Shown here: piece after piece, positions 8,604 to 16,336 of the stretch
Layout of the letters: each line of letters opens with the position of its first letter
Numbering within the stretch: the first letter of the stretch is position 1
Assembly (NCBI RefSeq): GCF_002224485.1
Contig: NZ_CP022463.1
Coordinates: 684,119 to 748,118, forward strand
Length of the DNA stretch: 64,000 nucleotides
Origin: Sinomonas sp. R1AF57
Lineage (GTDB): Bacteria; Actinomycetota; Actinomycetes; Actinomycetales; Micrococcaceae
Direction of reading: 5' to 3'
Translations under genes and position numbers: made by a program
Notes under the pieces: model-generated
What the model was told of the DNA's origin: nothing
The model's database searches: none
The model's input: the letters and a program-made list of their open reading frames with translations, nothing else

Positions 8604-8611
8604 CCCCCTTT

Positions 8612-8672
8612 CATCGACTGCTCCACAAGTGTCGTTATCGAGCCTCAGACCGACACTTCTGGAGCAGTCGAT
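8612..8672. terminator. Long hairpin, family copy 1
   Basis: The left arm 8613-8634 (starting ATCGACTGCTCCACAAGTGT) pairs with 8651-8672 at 21 of 22 positions around a 16-nt loop. The same sequence with a perfect 24-bp stem is found at 12502-12567, and both loops contain a GTTAT(C)GAGCC sequence. It lies 9 bp after the ATPase gene, so termination is a likely role, but the sequence conservation between copies suggests a dispersed element. Confidence 0.75.
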
Positions 8673-8687
8673 CGGGGTGTGGGGGAC

Positions 8688-8738
8688 GCGCACGACGGCG
8701 CGGCGCGGCACCCAGCCCGCCGCGCCGCCGTCGTGCGC
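8688..8738. terminator. Hairpin built from inverted CGCACGACGGCG copies
   Basis: The 12-mer at 8689-8700 and its reverse complement at 8726-8737 form the outer arms of a G+C-rich hairpin with a 3-nt bulge (ACGGCGCGGCG against CGCCGCGCCGCCGT). It stands after the ABC importer operon and before the next promoter, consistent with a second terminator. Confidence 0.6.
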
Positions 8739-8762
8739 TGGTATGCGGGTGACGAGCGCACC

Positions 8763-8819
8763 TTGACAGGACAAAGTCGGAGCGTCTCAGATGGTGACAA
8801 CGTTACCTTGGAACGTTCC
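8763..8819 (+). promoter_or_regulatory. Promoter, GGACAAA site and GGAACGTTCC operator
   Basis: TTGACA (8763-8768) begins the shared motif TTGACAGGACAAA. A plausible -10 is TCAGAT (8787-8792, 18-bp spacing). The perfect palindrome GGAACGTTCC is at 8810-8819, with the flanks TT and AC. The palindrome is identical to that at 18659-18668. The unit now drives only a gene remnant (8843 onwards). Confidence 0.6.
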
Positions 8820-8842
8820 ACTAACCCGGCGGAGGAATCGGC

Positions 8843-8912
8843 ATGAGCATCAGAGTCGGCGTGATCGGCGCCGGAATCATGGGCGCGGAGCGCGTCCGTT
8901 ACCGGGCGCTGC
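8843..8912 (+). pseudogene. Truncated Gfo/Idh/MocA oxidoreductase remnant
   Basis: After the Shine-Dalgarno sequence CGGAGGAATCGGC, ATG 8843 opens with MSIRVGVIGAGIMGAERVR, a perfect N-terminal Rossmann motif of an inositol-dehydrogenase-type protein. Family resemblance ends after roughly 20-25 codons. The frame runs on only to about 9037 with unrelated low-complexity residues, and no remaining oxidoreductase domain is found before the LacI gene. The following ~140 bp contain short direct repeats (CAGAAGATG, CCTCAGGA) and an inverted AACTGCACA/TGTGCAGTT pair, possibly marking the deletion junction. A frame of 64 codons is open, but I doubt it is a functional protein. The 450-bp stretch 8604-9054 holds nothing else that I recognise as a gene. 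Confidence 0.7.
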
Positions 8913-9054
8913 AGATGTCAGGAACTGCACAAGCCGCGGCCGGAAGCGGCCACTGGGGGCGTCGTCCGTCCCCGAGATGTGCAGTTTCGGGCGCCGCTCA
9001 GAAGATGTCCCCTCAGGACGTGACCCTCAGAAGATGACCCTCAGGAGAGGACCT

Positions 9055-10068
9055 TCAGACGGAAGCCGCTGGGGCCGTCGAGGCGCGGACCACGAGCTCG
9101 GGCGCCAGGAGCTCGCGGTGCGGGGGAGCGTCAGGGTGGTCCAGCCGGGAGAGCAGGGCCCGGGCGGCGGCGGCGCCGACCTCTCGTGAGTGTCCGTCCA
9201 CGCTCGTGAGCTGGAGGTACCGGTAGGCGGCGAGAGGCGAGTCGTCGTGACCGACAAGCGATACCTCGGCCGGCACCGACAGGCCGCGTTCGCGAAGCGC
9301 CGCCAGCGCCCCGACCGCCATGACGTCGTTGCCTGCGACGATCGCCGTCACGCCCGCGGTCCCGTCGAGCAGGTCGCACGCAGCGGCATAGCCGTCCTCC
9401 TCGGAGGTCCCGCCGTCCTCGCCTGTCACGGCGGGCGCGAGGCCGGCCGCCGCCATCGCGGCCTCGTATCCCCGTCGCCGATGCGCGCCGGGCCCGCTGC
9501 GGCCGGTCAGGTGGCCGATGCGCCGGTGCCCCAAACCGATGAGGTGCTCAGTTGCGAGACGCGCGCCCAGCTCGTCGTCGCCGGTCACGATATCGGCGTC
9601 CTGCGCGCCGCCCAGTTCGCGGGTGCCGGCGACGACGATCGGCGCGCCCACGCCGTCGAGCGCGCCGGGCGCGGGCTCGGCGGCGACGACGAGCGCGTCG
9701 ACGTGCTGGGCGAGGAAGCCGTCCACGGGATTGCGGCCCGAAGCCGCGTCGAGCTGCAGATCGGCGACGCTCGCGGTGTACCCCGCAGGGTCGAGGACGG
9801 AGCGCAGCCCCGCGAGGAGCTCGACGAACCAAGGGTTGTGGAAGTCATCGATGAGCACCCCGACCGTGCGCGTGCGCTGGCTGGCGAGGGCTGCGGCGGC
9901 CCGCGACGGACGGTAGCCCAGCTCTTCGATGGCGGCCTCGACGGCCTCCCGCCGCGCCTCGCTCACGTGCGGAGAACCGCGCAGCACGAGCGAGACGAGC
10001 GACTTCGACACGCCGGCCCGCTGCGCGACATCGTAGATCGTCGGACGGGGGCTCGTATCGGCTGGCAC
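9055..10068 (-). CDS. LacI-family regulator 1
   Basis: A LacI/GalR repressor of about 337 residues. The helix-turn-helix and hinge read TIYDVAQRAGVSKSLVSLVL and ELGYRPSRAAAAL. The sugar-binding core follows (RTVGVLIDDFHNPWFVELLAGL; GVTAIVAGNDVMAVGALAAL; SLVGHDDSPLAAYRYLQLTS). GTG 10068 (12 codons after an upstream GTG at 10101) is preferred because GATGGA precedes it and the HTH then starts near residue 8. The gene is divergent from the oxidoreductase at 10225, and the palindrome GGAGCGCTCC lies between them, the likely operator. An identical core before the ABC importer suggests that it also controls uptake. Confidence 0.88.
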   Translation of the reverse strand: MPADTSPRPTIYDVAQRAGVSKSLVSLVLRGSPHVSEARREAVEAAIEELGYRPSRAAAALASQRTRTVGVLIDDFHNPWFVELLAGLRSVLDPAGYTASVADLQLDAASGRNPVDGFLAQHVDALVVAAEPAPGALDGVGAPIVVAGTRELGGAQDADIVTGDDELGARLATEHLIGLGHRRIGHLTGRSGPGAHRRRGYEAAMAAAGLAPAVTGEDGGTSEEDGYAAACDLLDGTAGVTAIVAGNDVMAVGALAALRERGLSVPAEVSLVGHDDSPLAAYRYLQLTSVDGHSREVGAAAARALLSRLDHPDAPPHRELLAPELVVRASTAPAASV

Positions 10069-10131
10069 GGGTCCATCATGGCACCCGCCGCTGACGGGCA
10101 CGCGCTGGGAAACGCCCCGCCGCGCTCTCTA

Positions 10132-10180
10132 TTGACAGGACAAAGTCGCCGCCTCTACCCTGTTTTGGAGCGCTCCAAAA
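10132..10180 (+). promoter_or_regulatory. Promoter with GGACAAA motif and LacI operator
   Basis: TTGACA (10132-10137) and TACCCT (10156-10161) are 18 bp apart and overlap the shared motif TTGACAGGACAAA. The perfect 18-bp palindrome TTTTGGAGCGCTCCAAAA occupies 10163-10180, over the predicted start of transcription, a classic repressor position. The core matches 5388-5397. Confidence 0.7.
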
Positions 10181-10224
10181 TTAGGCAATCCCCGGCGACG
10201 CCGGACCCCTCGAAGGAGAGAAAC

Positions 10225-11448
10225 ATGAGCAAGCCCCTCGGCGTCGCCGTCATCGGCGCAGGCATGGCCGGCAAGGCCCACGCCGCCGCATACCGCACCG
10301 CGAGCACCCTCTACAAGCCCACCCTGCCGGGGATCCGCCTCGTCTCGATCGGGGACGTCAACGCCGAGTTCGGTCAGGCCGCCGCGACCCGCTTCGGCTA
10401 CGCCCGCCACGACCCGAGCTGGCAGGCCATCGCCGAGGCGGACGACATCGACGTCGTCTCGGTCGTCATCGCCAACTCGCTGCACCGCGAGGTCGTCGAG
10501 GGCCTCCTCGCCGCCGGCAAGCACGTCCTCTGCGAGAAGCCGCTCTCCGACTCGCTCGTGGACGCCCGAGCGATGGCCGACGCCGCCCGCGCCGCCGAGG
10601 AGCGCGGCGTCCTGGGCCGCATCGGCTTCACGTTCCGCCGCACGCCCGGCATCGCCGCGATCCGCCAGCTCATGCAGGACGGCACGCTCGGCCGCCCGCT
10701 GCACTTCTCCGGCCGCTACTGGACCGACTACGGCTGCAGCCCCGAGGCCCCGATGAGCTGGCGCTACAAGGGCGGCCCCGGCTCGGGCGCGCTCGCGGAC
10801 GTCGGCAGCCACCTTGCCTACGTGGGCGAGTTCCTCTGCGGCGACATCCAGTCGGTCTCGGGCGGCCAGCTCTCCACCGCGATCGCGCATCGCCCCCTGC
10901 CCCTCGGCGCGGTCATGGGCCACGACCACGCGGCCGTCTCGGACCGCTTCGAGCGCGTGGAGAACGACGACGTCGCCTCCTTCTCGGCCGAGTTCGCCTC
11001 GTGCATGGGCTCGCTCTCGGTCTCCCGTGTCGCCGCAGGGCATGCGAACTCGCTCATGTTCGAGGTGTTCTGCGAGAACGGCGCGGCCGTCTTCGACCAG
11101 CGTCGCCCGGCCGAGATCGGCCTGTTCCTCCACGAGGGTCCCGACGCCCAGAATGGCTACCGCCAGGTCATCCTCGGCCCCGACCACCCGTACATCGCGG
11201 GCGGGCTGGCCATGGACGCCCCGAGCGTGGGCTTCGGCCAGAACGACGCCTTCGGCTACCAGGCGCGCGCGTTCCTCGAGGAGGTCGCCGGCCTGTCCGA
11301 GGCCGAGTCCCTCCCGCGCTGCGCGTCCTTCGACGAGGGCGTGCGGAACATGGAGATCCTCGACGCCGTCGCCGCCTCCGCCGCGGATGCCGGCCGCCGC
11401 GTCGAGGTGGGATCCGCCGCGAAGCCGACCGCCGCCGTCGTGCGCTGA
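10225..11448 (+). CDS. Gfo/Idh/MocA oxidoreductase (module 1)
   Basis: A 407-residue NAD(P)-dependent oxidoreductase. VAVIGAGMAGKAHAAAY (6-22) is the nucleotide-binding motif; CEKPLSDS carries the catalytic Lys near residue 105; ALADVGSHLAYVGEFL supplies the Asp and His four residues apart typical of the family. It is longer than IolG and resembles the MocA/ThuB-like branch acting on sugars or cyclitols; the substrate is not determinable from sequence. ATG 10225 has AAGGAG at 10213-10218. It is followed 22 bp later by a TIM-barrel isomerase gene, forming a two-gene operon under the palindromic operator upstream. Confidence 0.87.
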   Translation: MSKPLGVAVIGAGMAGKAHAAAYRTASTLYKPTLPGIRLVSIGDVNAEFGQAAATRFGYARHDPSWQAIAEADDIDVVSVVIANSLHREVVEGLLAAGKHVLCEKPLSDSLVDARAMADAARAAEERGVLGRIGFTFRRTPGIAAIRQLMQDGTLGRPLHFSGRYWTDYGCSPEAPMSWRYKGGPGSGALADVGSHLAYVGEFLCGDIQSVSGGQLSTAIAHRPLPLGAVMGHDHAAVSDRFERVENDDVASFSAEFASCMGSLSVSRVAAGHANSLMFEVFCENGAAVFDQRRPAEIGLFLHEGPDAQNGYRQVILGPDHPYIAGGLAMDAPSVGFGQNDAFGYQARAFLEEVAGLSEAESLPRCASFDEGVRNMEILDAVAASAADAGRRVEVGSAAKPTAAVVR

Positions 11449-11470
11449 CCCCCTGAAAGGAACCGACATC

Positions 11471-12490
11471 ATGGAGCTCGGCGTCTACAACGCGATCCTG
11501 CACGACCGTTCCCTGCCCGAGGCCCTCAAGGTCATCGCCGGCCTGGGTCTGACCGGGATCGAGATCAACACCGGCGGCTTCCTGCCCGCCGTCCATGTCC
11601 CCACCTTCGATGAGATCCTCGTCAGCGACGCCGCCCGCGACGACTACCTCGGGATCTTCGAGGGCACGGGCGTGGGCATCGCGGGCCTGAACTGCAACGG
11701 CAACCCGCTGCACCCCAAGGCCGAGATCGGCCAGAAGCACGCGGAGGACATCCGCCGCTCCATCCGCCTCGCGGAACGGCTCGGCCAGACCCGGCTGGTG
11801 ACCATGTCCGGCCTGCCCGGCGGCGAGCCCGGAGCGACCGTGACGAACTGGGTCGTGAACGCCTGGAACTCCGCCGCCCTGGACGTGCTGGACTACCAGT
11901 GGGGGATCGCCGCGGACTTCTGGCGCGAGACCGACCGGTTCGCCGCGGACCACGGCGTCAAGGTGGCCCTCGAGCTCCACCCGCAGAACATCGTGTTCAA
12001 CACGGCGGATGTGTACAGGCTCGTGGAGCTGACCGGCGCGACGCACGTGGGAGTGGAGCTGGACGCGTCGCACCTGTTCTGGCAGCAGATGGACCCGGTC
12101 GCGGTGGTCCGCGAGCTCGGCCCGCTCGTGTTCCACGCCGCCGCGAAGGATGTGCGCGTCAACCCCGAGAACGCTCGCCTGTACGGCGTCCTCGACAACC
12201 GCTTCCGCCGGCTCTCCCCGGACGAGCCCCGCACCAACCTCGGCGGTGACGAGTGGGCCAACGAGTGGCCCAAGGACTCGGCGTGGGACTTCGTGGCGCT
12301 GGGCCGCGGGCACGACGCCGCGTACTGGGCCGAGTTCCTGCGCGCTCTCCGCGACGTGGACCCGGAGATGATGGTCAACATCGAGCACGAGGACGTCTCC
12401 CTCGGTCGGATCGAGGGGCTCGAGGTCGCCGCCGGCGTGCTGCTCGAGGCGGCGCGGATGATCGGGGAGGACGCCCCGGCGCGCGCCTGA
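11471..12490 (+). CDS. Sugar phosphate isomerase/epimerase (TIM barrel)
   Basis: A 339-residue xylose-isomerase-like TIM-barrel protein. Putative metal or catalytic residues are Glu/His in VALELHPQNIVFN (about 164-176), Glu/Asp/His in GVELDASHLFW (195-205), His in PLVFHAAAKDVR, and the C-terminal Glu in VNIEHEDV (302-309). It probably interconverts or dehydrates a keto-sugar or inosose made by the partner oxidoreductase. ATG 11471 is preceded by GAAAGGA. The gene is separated by 79 bp from a convergent LacI gene, with a long hairpin between them. Confidence 0.85.
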   Translation: MELGVYNAILHDRSLPEALKVIAGLGLTGIEINTGGFLPAVHVPTFDEILVSDAARDDYLGIFEGTGVGIAGLNCNGNPLHPKAEIGQKHAEDIRRSIRLAERLGQTRLVTMSGLPGGEPGATVTNWVVNAWNSAALDVLDYQWGIAADFWRETDRFAADHGVKVALELHPQNIVFNTADVYRLVELTGATHVGVELDASHLFWQQMDPVAVVRELGPLVFHAAAKDVRVNPENARLYGVLDNRFRRLSPDEPRTNLGGDEWANEWPKDSAWDFVALGRGHDAAYWAEFLRALRDVDPEMMVNIEHEDVSLGRIEGLEVAAGVLLEAARMIGEDAPARA

Positions 12491-12501
12491 CGTCCCGCCC
12501 A

Positions 12502-12567
12502 CCCATCGACTGCTCCGCAAGTGTCGTTATGAGCCCTGAAACGGACACTTGCGGAGCAGTCGATGGG
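12502..12567. terminator. Long perfect hairpin, family copy 2
   Basis: A perfect 24-bp stem (12502-12525 with 12544-12567) encloses an 18-nt loop. Arm and loop are near-identical to 8612-8672 (shared ATCGACTGCTCC and AAGTGTCGTTAT). It lies between the convergent isomerase and LacI genes and probably terminates both. The loop begins GTTATGAGCC. Confidence 0.8.
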
Positions 12568-12569
12568 GT

Positions 12570-13571
12570 CTAGCGCACGACGGCGCGCGGCGGGGCCGTG
12601 CTCGACCTCACCGTCAGCGAGGGCGGGACGAGGACCTGCGCGGGCTGCCCGTCGAGCGCGGCGGACGCGGCACCGACCGCGGCTGCGGCGAGGGCGTCAG
12701 GGTCCTGGCGCACGCTCGTGAGGCTCACGTGGGCGAGGGCGGCGAGCCGTGAGTCGTCGTAGCCGACCATCGAGACGTCCTCCGGGATGCGCACCCCCCG
12801 CTCGCGCAACCCGTGCATGAGCCCCACGGCGAGGACGTCGTTGAACGCAACGACGGCGGTCGGCCGGGACGCGTCCGCACCGCGGAGGATCTCCGCGAGG
12901 CCGTCAGCCGCGGCCATGCCGTGCTCCTCGGTGGGGCCGGCGGGAAGCAGGAGGGGAGCGGCGCCGTCGTGCGCGGCGAGCAGCTCGAAGGCGTCTGCCC
13001 GGGCACGGGATCCGACGGCCCCGCCGCCGGTGACGTGCGCGATCCGCGCGTGCCCGAGGGCGCGCAGGTGCTCGACGGCGAGACGCACGCCGGCCGCCTC
13101 GTCGGTCGCGACGCTCGCGAGGGTCGGGCGCCCGGACGGCTCGAGGACGGAGACGGCCGGAACCGGCAGCTCGAGGAGGCTCTCGCCGGGCGCATCGGGA
13201 GCGAGGACCAGGAGCGCCTCGACGCCCAGGTCCAGCAGGTCCTGGACGGCCTCGCGCTCCGGCCGGCGCGGTCCCCGCGCCGAGAGCGCGACGCCGAAGC
13301 CCGCCTGCGCCGCAGCCGGATACAGCGCTTCGACGAGCTCGGCGTGGAACGCGCCGTCGAGGGCGAACACCACGCCCAGCAGGCGGCTCCGTGCGCTGCG
13401 GAGGAGCCGGGCCCGGGTGTCCGGCCGGTATCCGAGGCGCCGGGCGGCGGCGAGGACGCGCTCGCGGGTCGCATCGCTCGCGCCGGGTGCGTCGCGGAAC
13501 ACGATCGAGACGAGGGCACGCGAGACGCCCGCCGCTGCGGCGACGTCGGCCATGGTGGGGCGTCCGGCCAT
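12570..13571 (-). CDS. LacI-family regulator 2
   Basis: A 333-residue LacI/GalR protein. The HTH is TMADVAAAAGVSRALVSIVF with hinge RRLGYRPDTRARLL, followed by a periplasmic-binding-like effector domain (VEHLRALGHARIAHVTGGGA; TAVVAFNDVLAVGLMHGL; SMVGYDDSRLAALAHVSLTS). ATG 13571 is preceded by GAAGGAGGGAGC. It is divergent from the oxidoreductase at 13719; the intergenic region has two perfect copies of CTAGATCGATCTAG, the probable operators. It differs in its recognition helix from the other two LacI proteins, matching the different palindrome. The inducer is unknown, probably a sugar or cyclitol. Confidence 0.88.
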   Translation of the reverse strand: MAGRPTMADVAAAAGVSRALVSIVFRDAPGASDATRERVLAAARRLGYRPDTRARLLRSARSRLLGVVFALDGAFHAELVEALYPAAAQAGFGVALSARGPRRPEREAVQDLLDLGVEALLVLAPDAPGESLLELPVPAVSVLEPSGRPTLASVATDEAAGVRLAVEHLRALGHARIAHVTGGGAVGSRARADAFELLAAHDGAAPLLLPAGPTEEHGMAAADGLAEILRGADASRPTAVVAFNDVLAVGLMHGLRERGVRIPEDVSMVGYDDSRLAALAHVSLTSVRQDPDALAAAAVGAASAALDGQPAQVLVPPSLTVRSSTAPPRAVVR

Positions 13572-13607
13572 GCTCCCTCCTTCCGGGCGTCATCCTCACC
13601 CATACTA

Positions 13608-13678
13608 CTAGATCGATCTAGACGAGCGCGGCAGTGCCGTGCCACACTGGCTCCAGACGCTTTGCTAGATCGATCTAG
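13608..13678. promoter_or_regulatory. Twin palindromic operators CTAGATCGATCTAG
   Basis: Two perfect 14-bp palindromes at 13608-13621 and 13665-13678, 57 bp apart start to start, lie in the 147-bp gap between LacI regulator 2 and the oxidoreductase of module 2. Paired identical operators flanking a divergent promoter fit repression by a looping LacI tetramer. They are the most A+T-rich sequences nearby. Confidence 0.75.
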
Positions 13679-13718
13679 AAGCCTCGCTGCTATCGCCCCG
13701 ACCCCGAGAGGACCCGTC

Positions 13719-14900
13719 ATGAGCTACCTCCCCATCGCCTCCACGAGGCCCGCCCCCGTGCGCGTCGGCCTCGTCGGCGCCGGCTGGATGGGTGCCTACC
13801 ACGCGCGCAGCCTCGCGCTCCACATCCCGGGCGCGGCCCTCGCCGCGATCGCCGACCCCGCCCTCGAGCCGGCCTCGGCGCTCGCGGCCGAGCTCGGCGT
13901 CGCCCGCGTGACCGCCGACCCGGCGGACCTCTTCTCCGACCCGGAGATCGATGCCGTGGTGATAGCGGGGCCCGCCCGCTTCCATGCGCAGCTCTCGGTC
14001 GACGCCGCCCGCGCCGGCAAGCACGTGTTCTGCGAGAAGCCCGCGGCGCTCACCCTCGAGGAGCTCGCCGCCGTCCAGGACGCGGTCGCCGAGGCGGGGG
14101 TGCACTGGCAGATCGGCTTCAACCGCCGCTACGCCGCCGACTTCCTCGCCGCCCGCCGCGACATCGCCGCCGGCGCCGTGGGCACGCCGCAGCTGCTCCG
14201 CTCGCTCACACGGGACCCGGGCACCGGCAGCATTCCCCACGCCGCGCGCGTCCCCCAGTGGACGATCTTCCTCGAGACCCTCATCCACGACTTCGACGCG
14301 CTCAACTGGTACAACGCCGGCGCCGAGCCCCTCAGCGTCCACGTCACGGCCGACGCGCTCGTCGAGCCATCCCTCAAGGACGCGGGGTTCCTCGACACCG
14401 CGGTGGTGACCGTCCGCTACGCGAACGGCGCGATCGCCGTGGCCGAGGCCAGCTTCTCCGCGCTGTACGGCTACGACGTCCGCGGCGAGGTGTTCGGCTC
14501 TGCCGGGATGGTCCAGGCCGGGCGCCCCACCGAGACCGCGGCCCTGCGCTACGGCGCGGGCGGCCTCTCCGCCGAGACCCCGCGCCTGAACATCGAGCTC
14601 TTCGCGGACGCCTACCGCGACGAGCTCGCCGACTTCGCGGCCCACGTCGCCGCCCTCCGCGGCGGCGCCCCCGCCCCGGACCACGGCGTGCCCCTCACCC
14701 CCGGGCTCGACGATGCCCGGCGGGCGCTCGCCGTGGCCCTTGCGTGCATCGAGTCGGCCCAGACGGGGGCCGCGGCGGCGGTCCCGGGGTTCGCGCCCGG
14801 CTCACCGTCACGAACGGGGCCCGCGCACGACGCCGCCGGCTCGCCCGCCGCCTCGGCGGCACCTGCCGCCGCACCTCGCGCCGCGGGAGCCCGGGCATGA
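13719..14900 (+). CDS. Gfo/Idh/MocA oxidoreductase (module 2)
   Basis: A 393-residue oxidoreductase. The Rossmann motif VGLVGAGWMGAYHARSL starts near residue 14 and CEKPAALT carries the conserved Lys near 107. In FLETLIHDFDALNWY the residue four before the His is Glu rather than the usual Asp, so the catalytic set may differ. The last ~60 residues are an Ala/Pro-rich tail outside the fold. ATG 13719 is chosen because the longer in-frame extension is non-homologous and overlaps the LacI gene and operators. Its stop overlaps the start of the hydroxypyruvate-isomerase-type gene (ATGA 14897-14900), showing translational coupling. Substrate unknown. Confidence 0.85.
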   Translation: MSYLPIASTRPAPVRVGLVGAGWMGAYHARSLALHIPGAALAAIADPALEPASALAAELGVARVTADPADLFSDPEIDAVVIAGPARFHAQLSVDAARAGKHVFCEKPAALTLEELAAVQDAVAEAGVHWQIGFNRRYAADFLAARRDIAAGAVGTPQLLRSLTRDPGTGSIPHAARVPQWTIFLETLIHDFDALNWYNAGAEPLSVHVTADALVEPSLKDAGFLDTAVVTVRYANGAIAVAEASFSALYGYDVRGEVFGSAGMVQAGRPTETAALRYGAGGLSAETPRLNIELFADAYRDELADFAAHVAALRGGAPAPDHGVPLTPGLDDARRALAVALACIESAQTGAAAAVPGFAPGSPSRTGPAHDAAGSPAASAAPAAAPRAAGARA

Positions 14901-15664
14901 GGCTCGCCGTCTGCGCCGAGATGGTCTACACGGACCTGCCCTTCCCCGAGCGGGTGCGCCGCATCCACGAGGCCGGATTCGACGTCGAGCTCTGGGACTC
15001 GCGCACCAAGGATCTCGCAGCGCTCACGGCCACGGGAGCGCGCTTCTCGTCCATGACCGGCTACGGCGCGGGCTCGATCGTCGAGCCGGACACCGCGGAC
15101 CTCGTGGTGCGAACCGCGGAGGGCCTGATCCCGGCCGCACTCGAGCTCGGCGTCGAGCGTCTCGTGGTGCACCCGGCCGAGCTCGTCGACGGGCAGGCGG
15201 CGAGGCCCCACTGGCGCTCGGACGGGACGATGTGGCTGACCGCGGCCAGGACGCTCGAGCGGCTCGGCGATCTCGGCGCGCGGCACGGGTTCACGTTCTG
15301 CCTCGAGAACCTCAACACGGTCCTCGACCACCCGGGCATCCCGCTGGCCCGTGCGAAGGACACGCTCGCGCTCGTCCGCGCAGTGGACCACCCCAACGTG
15401 CGGCTCATGCTCGACCTCTACCACGCCCAGATCGGCGAGGGGAACCTCATCGGGCTGGTGCGCGAGGCGCTGCCGTGGATCGGCGAGATCCAGATCGCGG
15501 ACGTGCCGGGCCGCTGCGAGCCCGGCACCGGGGAGGTCAACTACGCGGCGGTGCACCGGGCCCTCGCCGAGGCTGGCTACGAGGGGACCGTGGGGATGGA
15601 GGCCTACGCCTCCGGGGACTCGGACGACGCGCTCAAGGCCTTCGGCTCCGCCTTCGGGCGCTGA
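14897..15664 (+). CDS. hyi: Hydroxypyruvate isomerase-family protein
   Basis: A 255-residue TIM-barrel protein closely resembling Hyi, which interconverts hydroxypyruvate and tartronate semialdehyde. Family signatures are FCLENLNT (134-141), LMLDLYHAQIGEGNLI (170-185), IQIADVPGRCEPGTGEVNY (about 197-215) and GMEAY near residue 235. Length is the family norm (about 255-260). It overlaps the oxidoreductase gene by 4 bp. The pairing with a Gfo/Idh/MocA dehydrogenase rather than glyoxylate carboligase suggests it may act on another keto-sugar, as several Hyi-like isomerases do. Confidence 0.82.
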   Translation: MRLAVCAEMVYTDLPFPERVRRIHEAGFDVELWDSRTKDLAALTATGARFSSMTGYGAGSIVEPDTADLVVRTAEGLIPAALELGVERLVVHPAELVDGQAARPHWRSDGTMWLTAARTLERLGDLGARHGFTFCLENLNTVLDHPGIPLARAKDTLALVRAVDHPNVRLMLDLYHAQIGEGNLIGLVREALPWIGEIQIADVPGRCEPGTGEVNYAAVHRALAEAGYEGTVGMEAYASGDSDDALKAFGSAFGR

Positions 15665-15734
15665 GCCACGCACGACGGCGTGGCACACGCCCGGCCGGTC
15701 GACCCGAGCGGCGGCCGGTGGGAGACTGGGCCGC

Positions 15735-16316
15735 ATGACCCTGCGCATCACCGGCGACGCCGACGCCGACCGCCTGCTCACCGACGACCCGCTCGCCCTG
15801 CTCATCGGGATGCTCCTGGACCAGCAGGTCCCGATGGAGACGGCCTTCGCCGGGCCGCACAAGATCGCCCAGCGCGCGGGCACCCTAGACCCCGCGGCCC
15901 TCGCGCAGATGAACCCCGACGAGTTCGCGGAGCTGTTCAAGGAGACGCCTGCCGTGCACCGCTTCCCCGGCTCGATGGCGGCCCGCGTGCAGGCGCTGTG
16001 CGGGGCGGTCGAGCAGGACTTCGGCGGGGACGCCAAGGCGATCTGGACCCAGGGCGACCCGGACGGCGCCGAGGTCCTCAAGCGGCTCAAGAAGCTGCCC
16101 GGCTTCGGGGAGCAGAAGGCGAAGATCTTCCTCGCCCTGCTCGGCAAGCAGTACGGGTACGCCGGCGCGGGCTGGCGCGAGGCGTCCGGGGCCTACGGGG
16201 AGGAGGACTCGTACCGCAGCGTCGCAGACATCGTCTCGCCTGAGTCCCTCGCGAAGGTCCGCGAGTACAAGCGCGGGCAGAAGGCAGCGGCCAAGGCGAA
16301 GGCGCAGACCTCCTAG
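15735..16316 (+). CDS. HhH-GPD family DNA-repair-type protein
   Basis: A 193-residue protein resembling the actinobacterial HhH-GPD family (TIGR03252-like), related to endonuclease III/AlkA glycosylases. The N-terminal half carries LLTDDPLALLIGMLLDQQVPMETAF, as in the glycosylase fold, and LKKLPGFGEQKAKIFLALLG (about 117-136) is the helix-hairpin-helix. I do not see the four-Cys iron-sulfur cluster of Nth/MutY. A specific glycosylase substrate is not known for this group. The C-terminus is Lys/Ala-rich. The gene has no functional link to the neighbouring sugar genes; ATG 15735 lies 70 bp after hyi. Confidence 0.8.
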   Translation: MTLRITGDADADRLLTDDPLALLIGMLLDQQVPMETAFAGPHKIAQRAGTLDPAALAQMNPDEFAELFKETPAVHRFPGSMAARVQALCGAVEQDFGGDAKAIWTQGDPDGAEVLKRLKKLPGFGEQKAKIFLALLGKQYGYAGAGWREASGAYGEEDSYRSVADIVSPESLAKVREYKRGQKAAAKAKAQTS

Positions 16317-16336
16317 GCCGTTCCGGAGGAGAGGGA

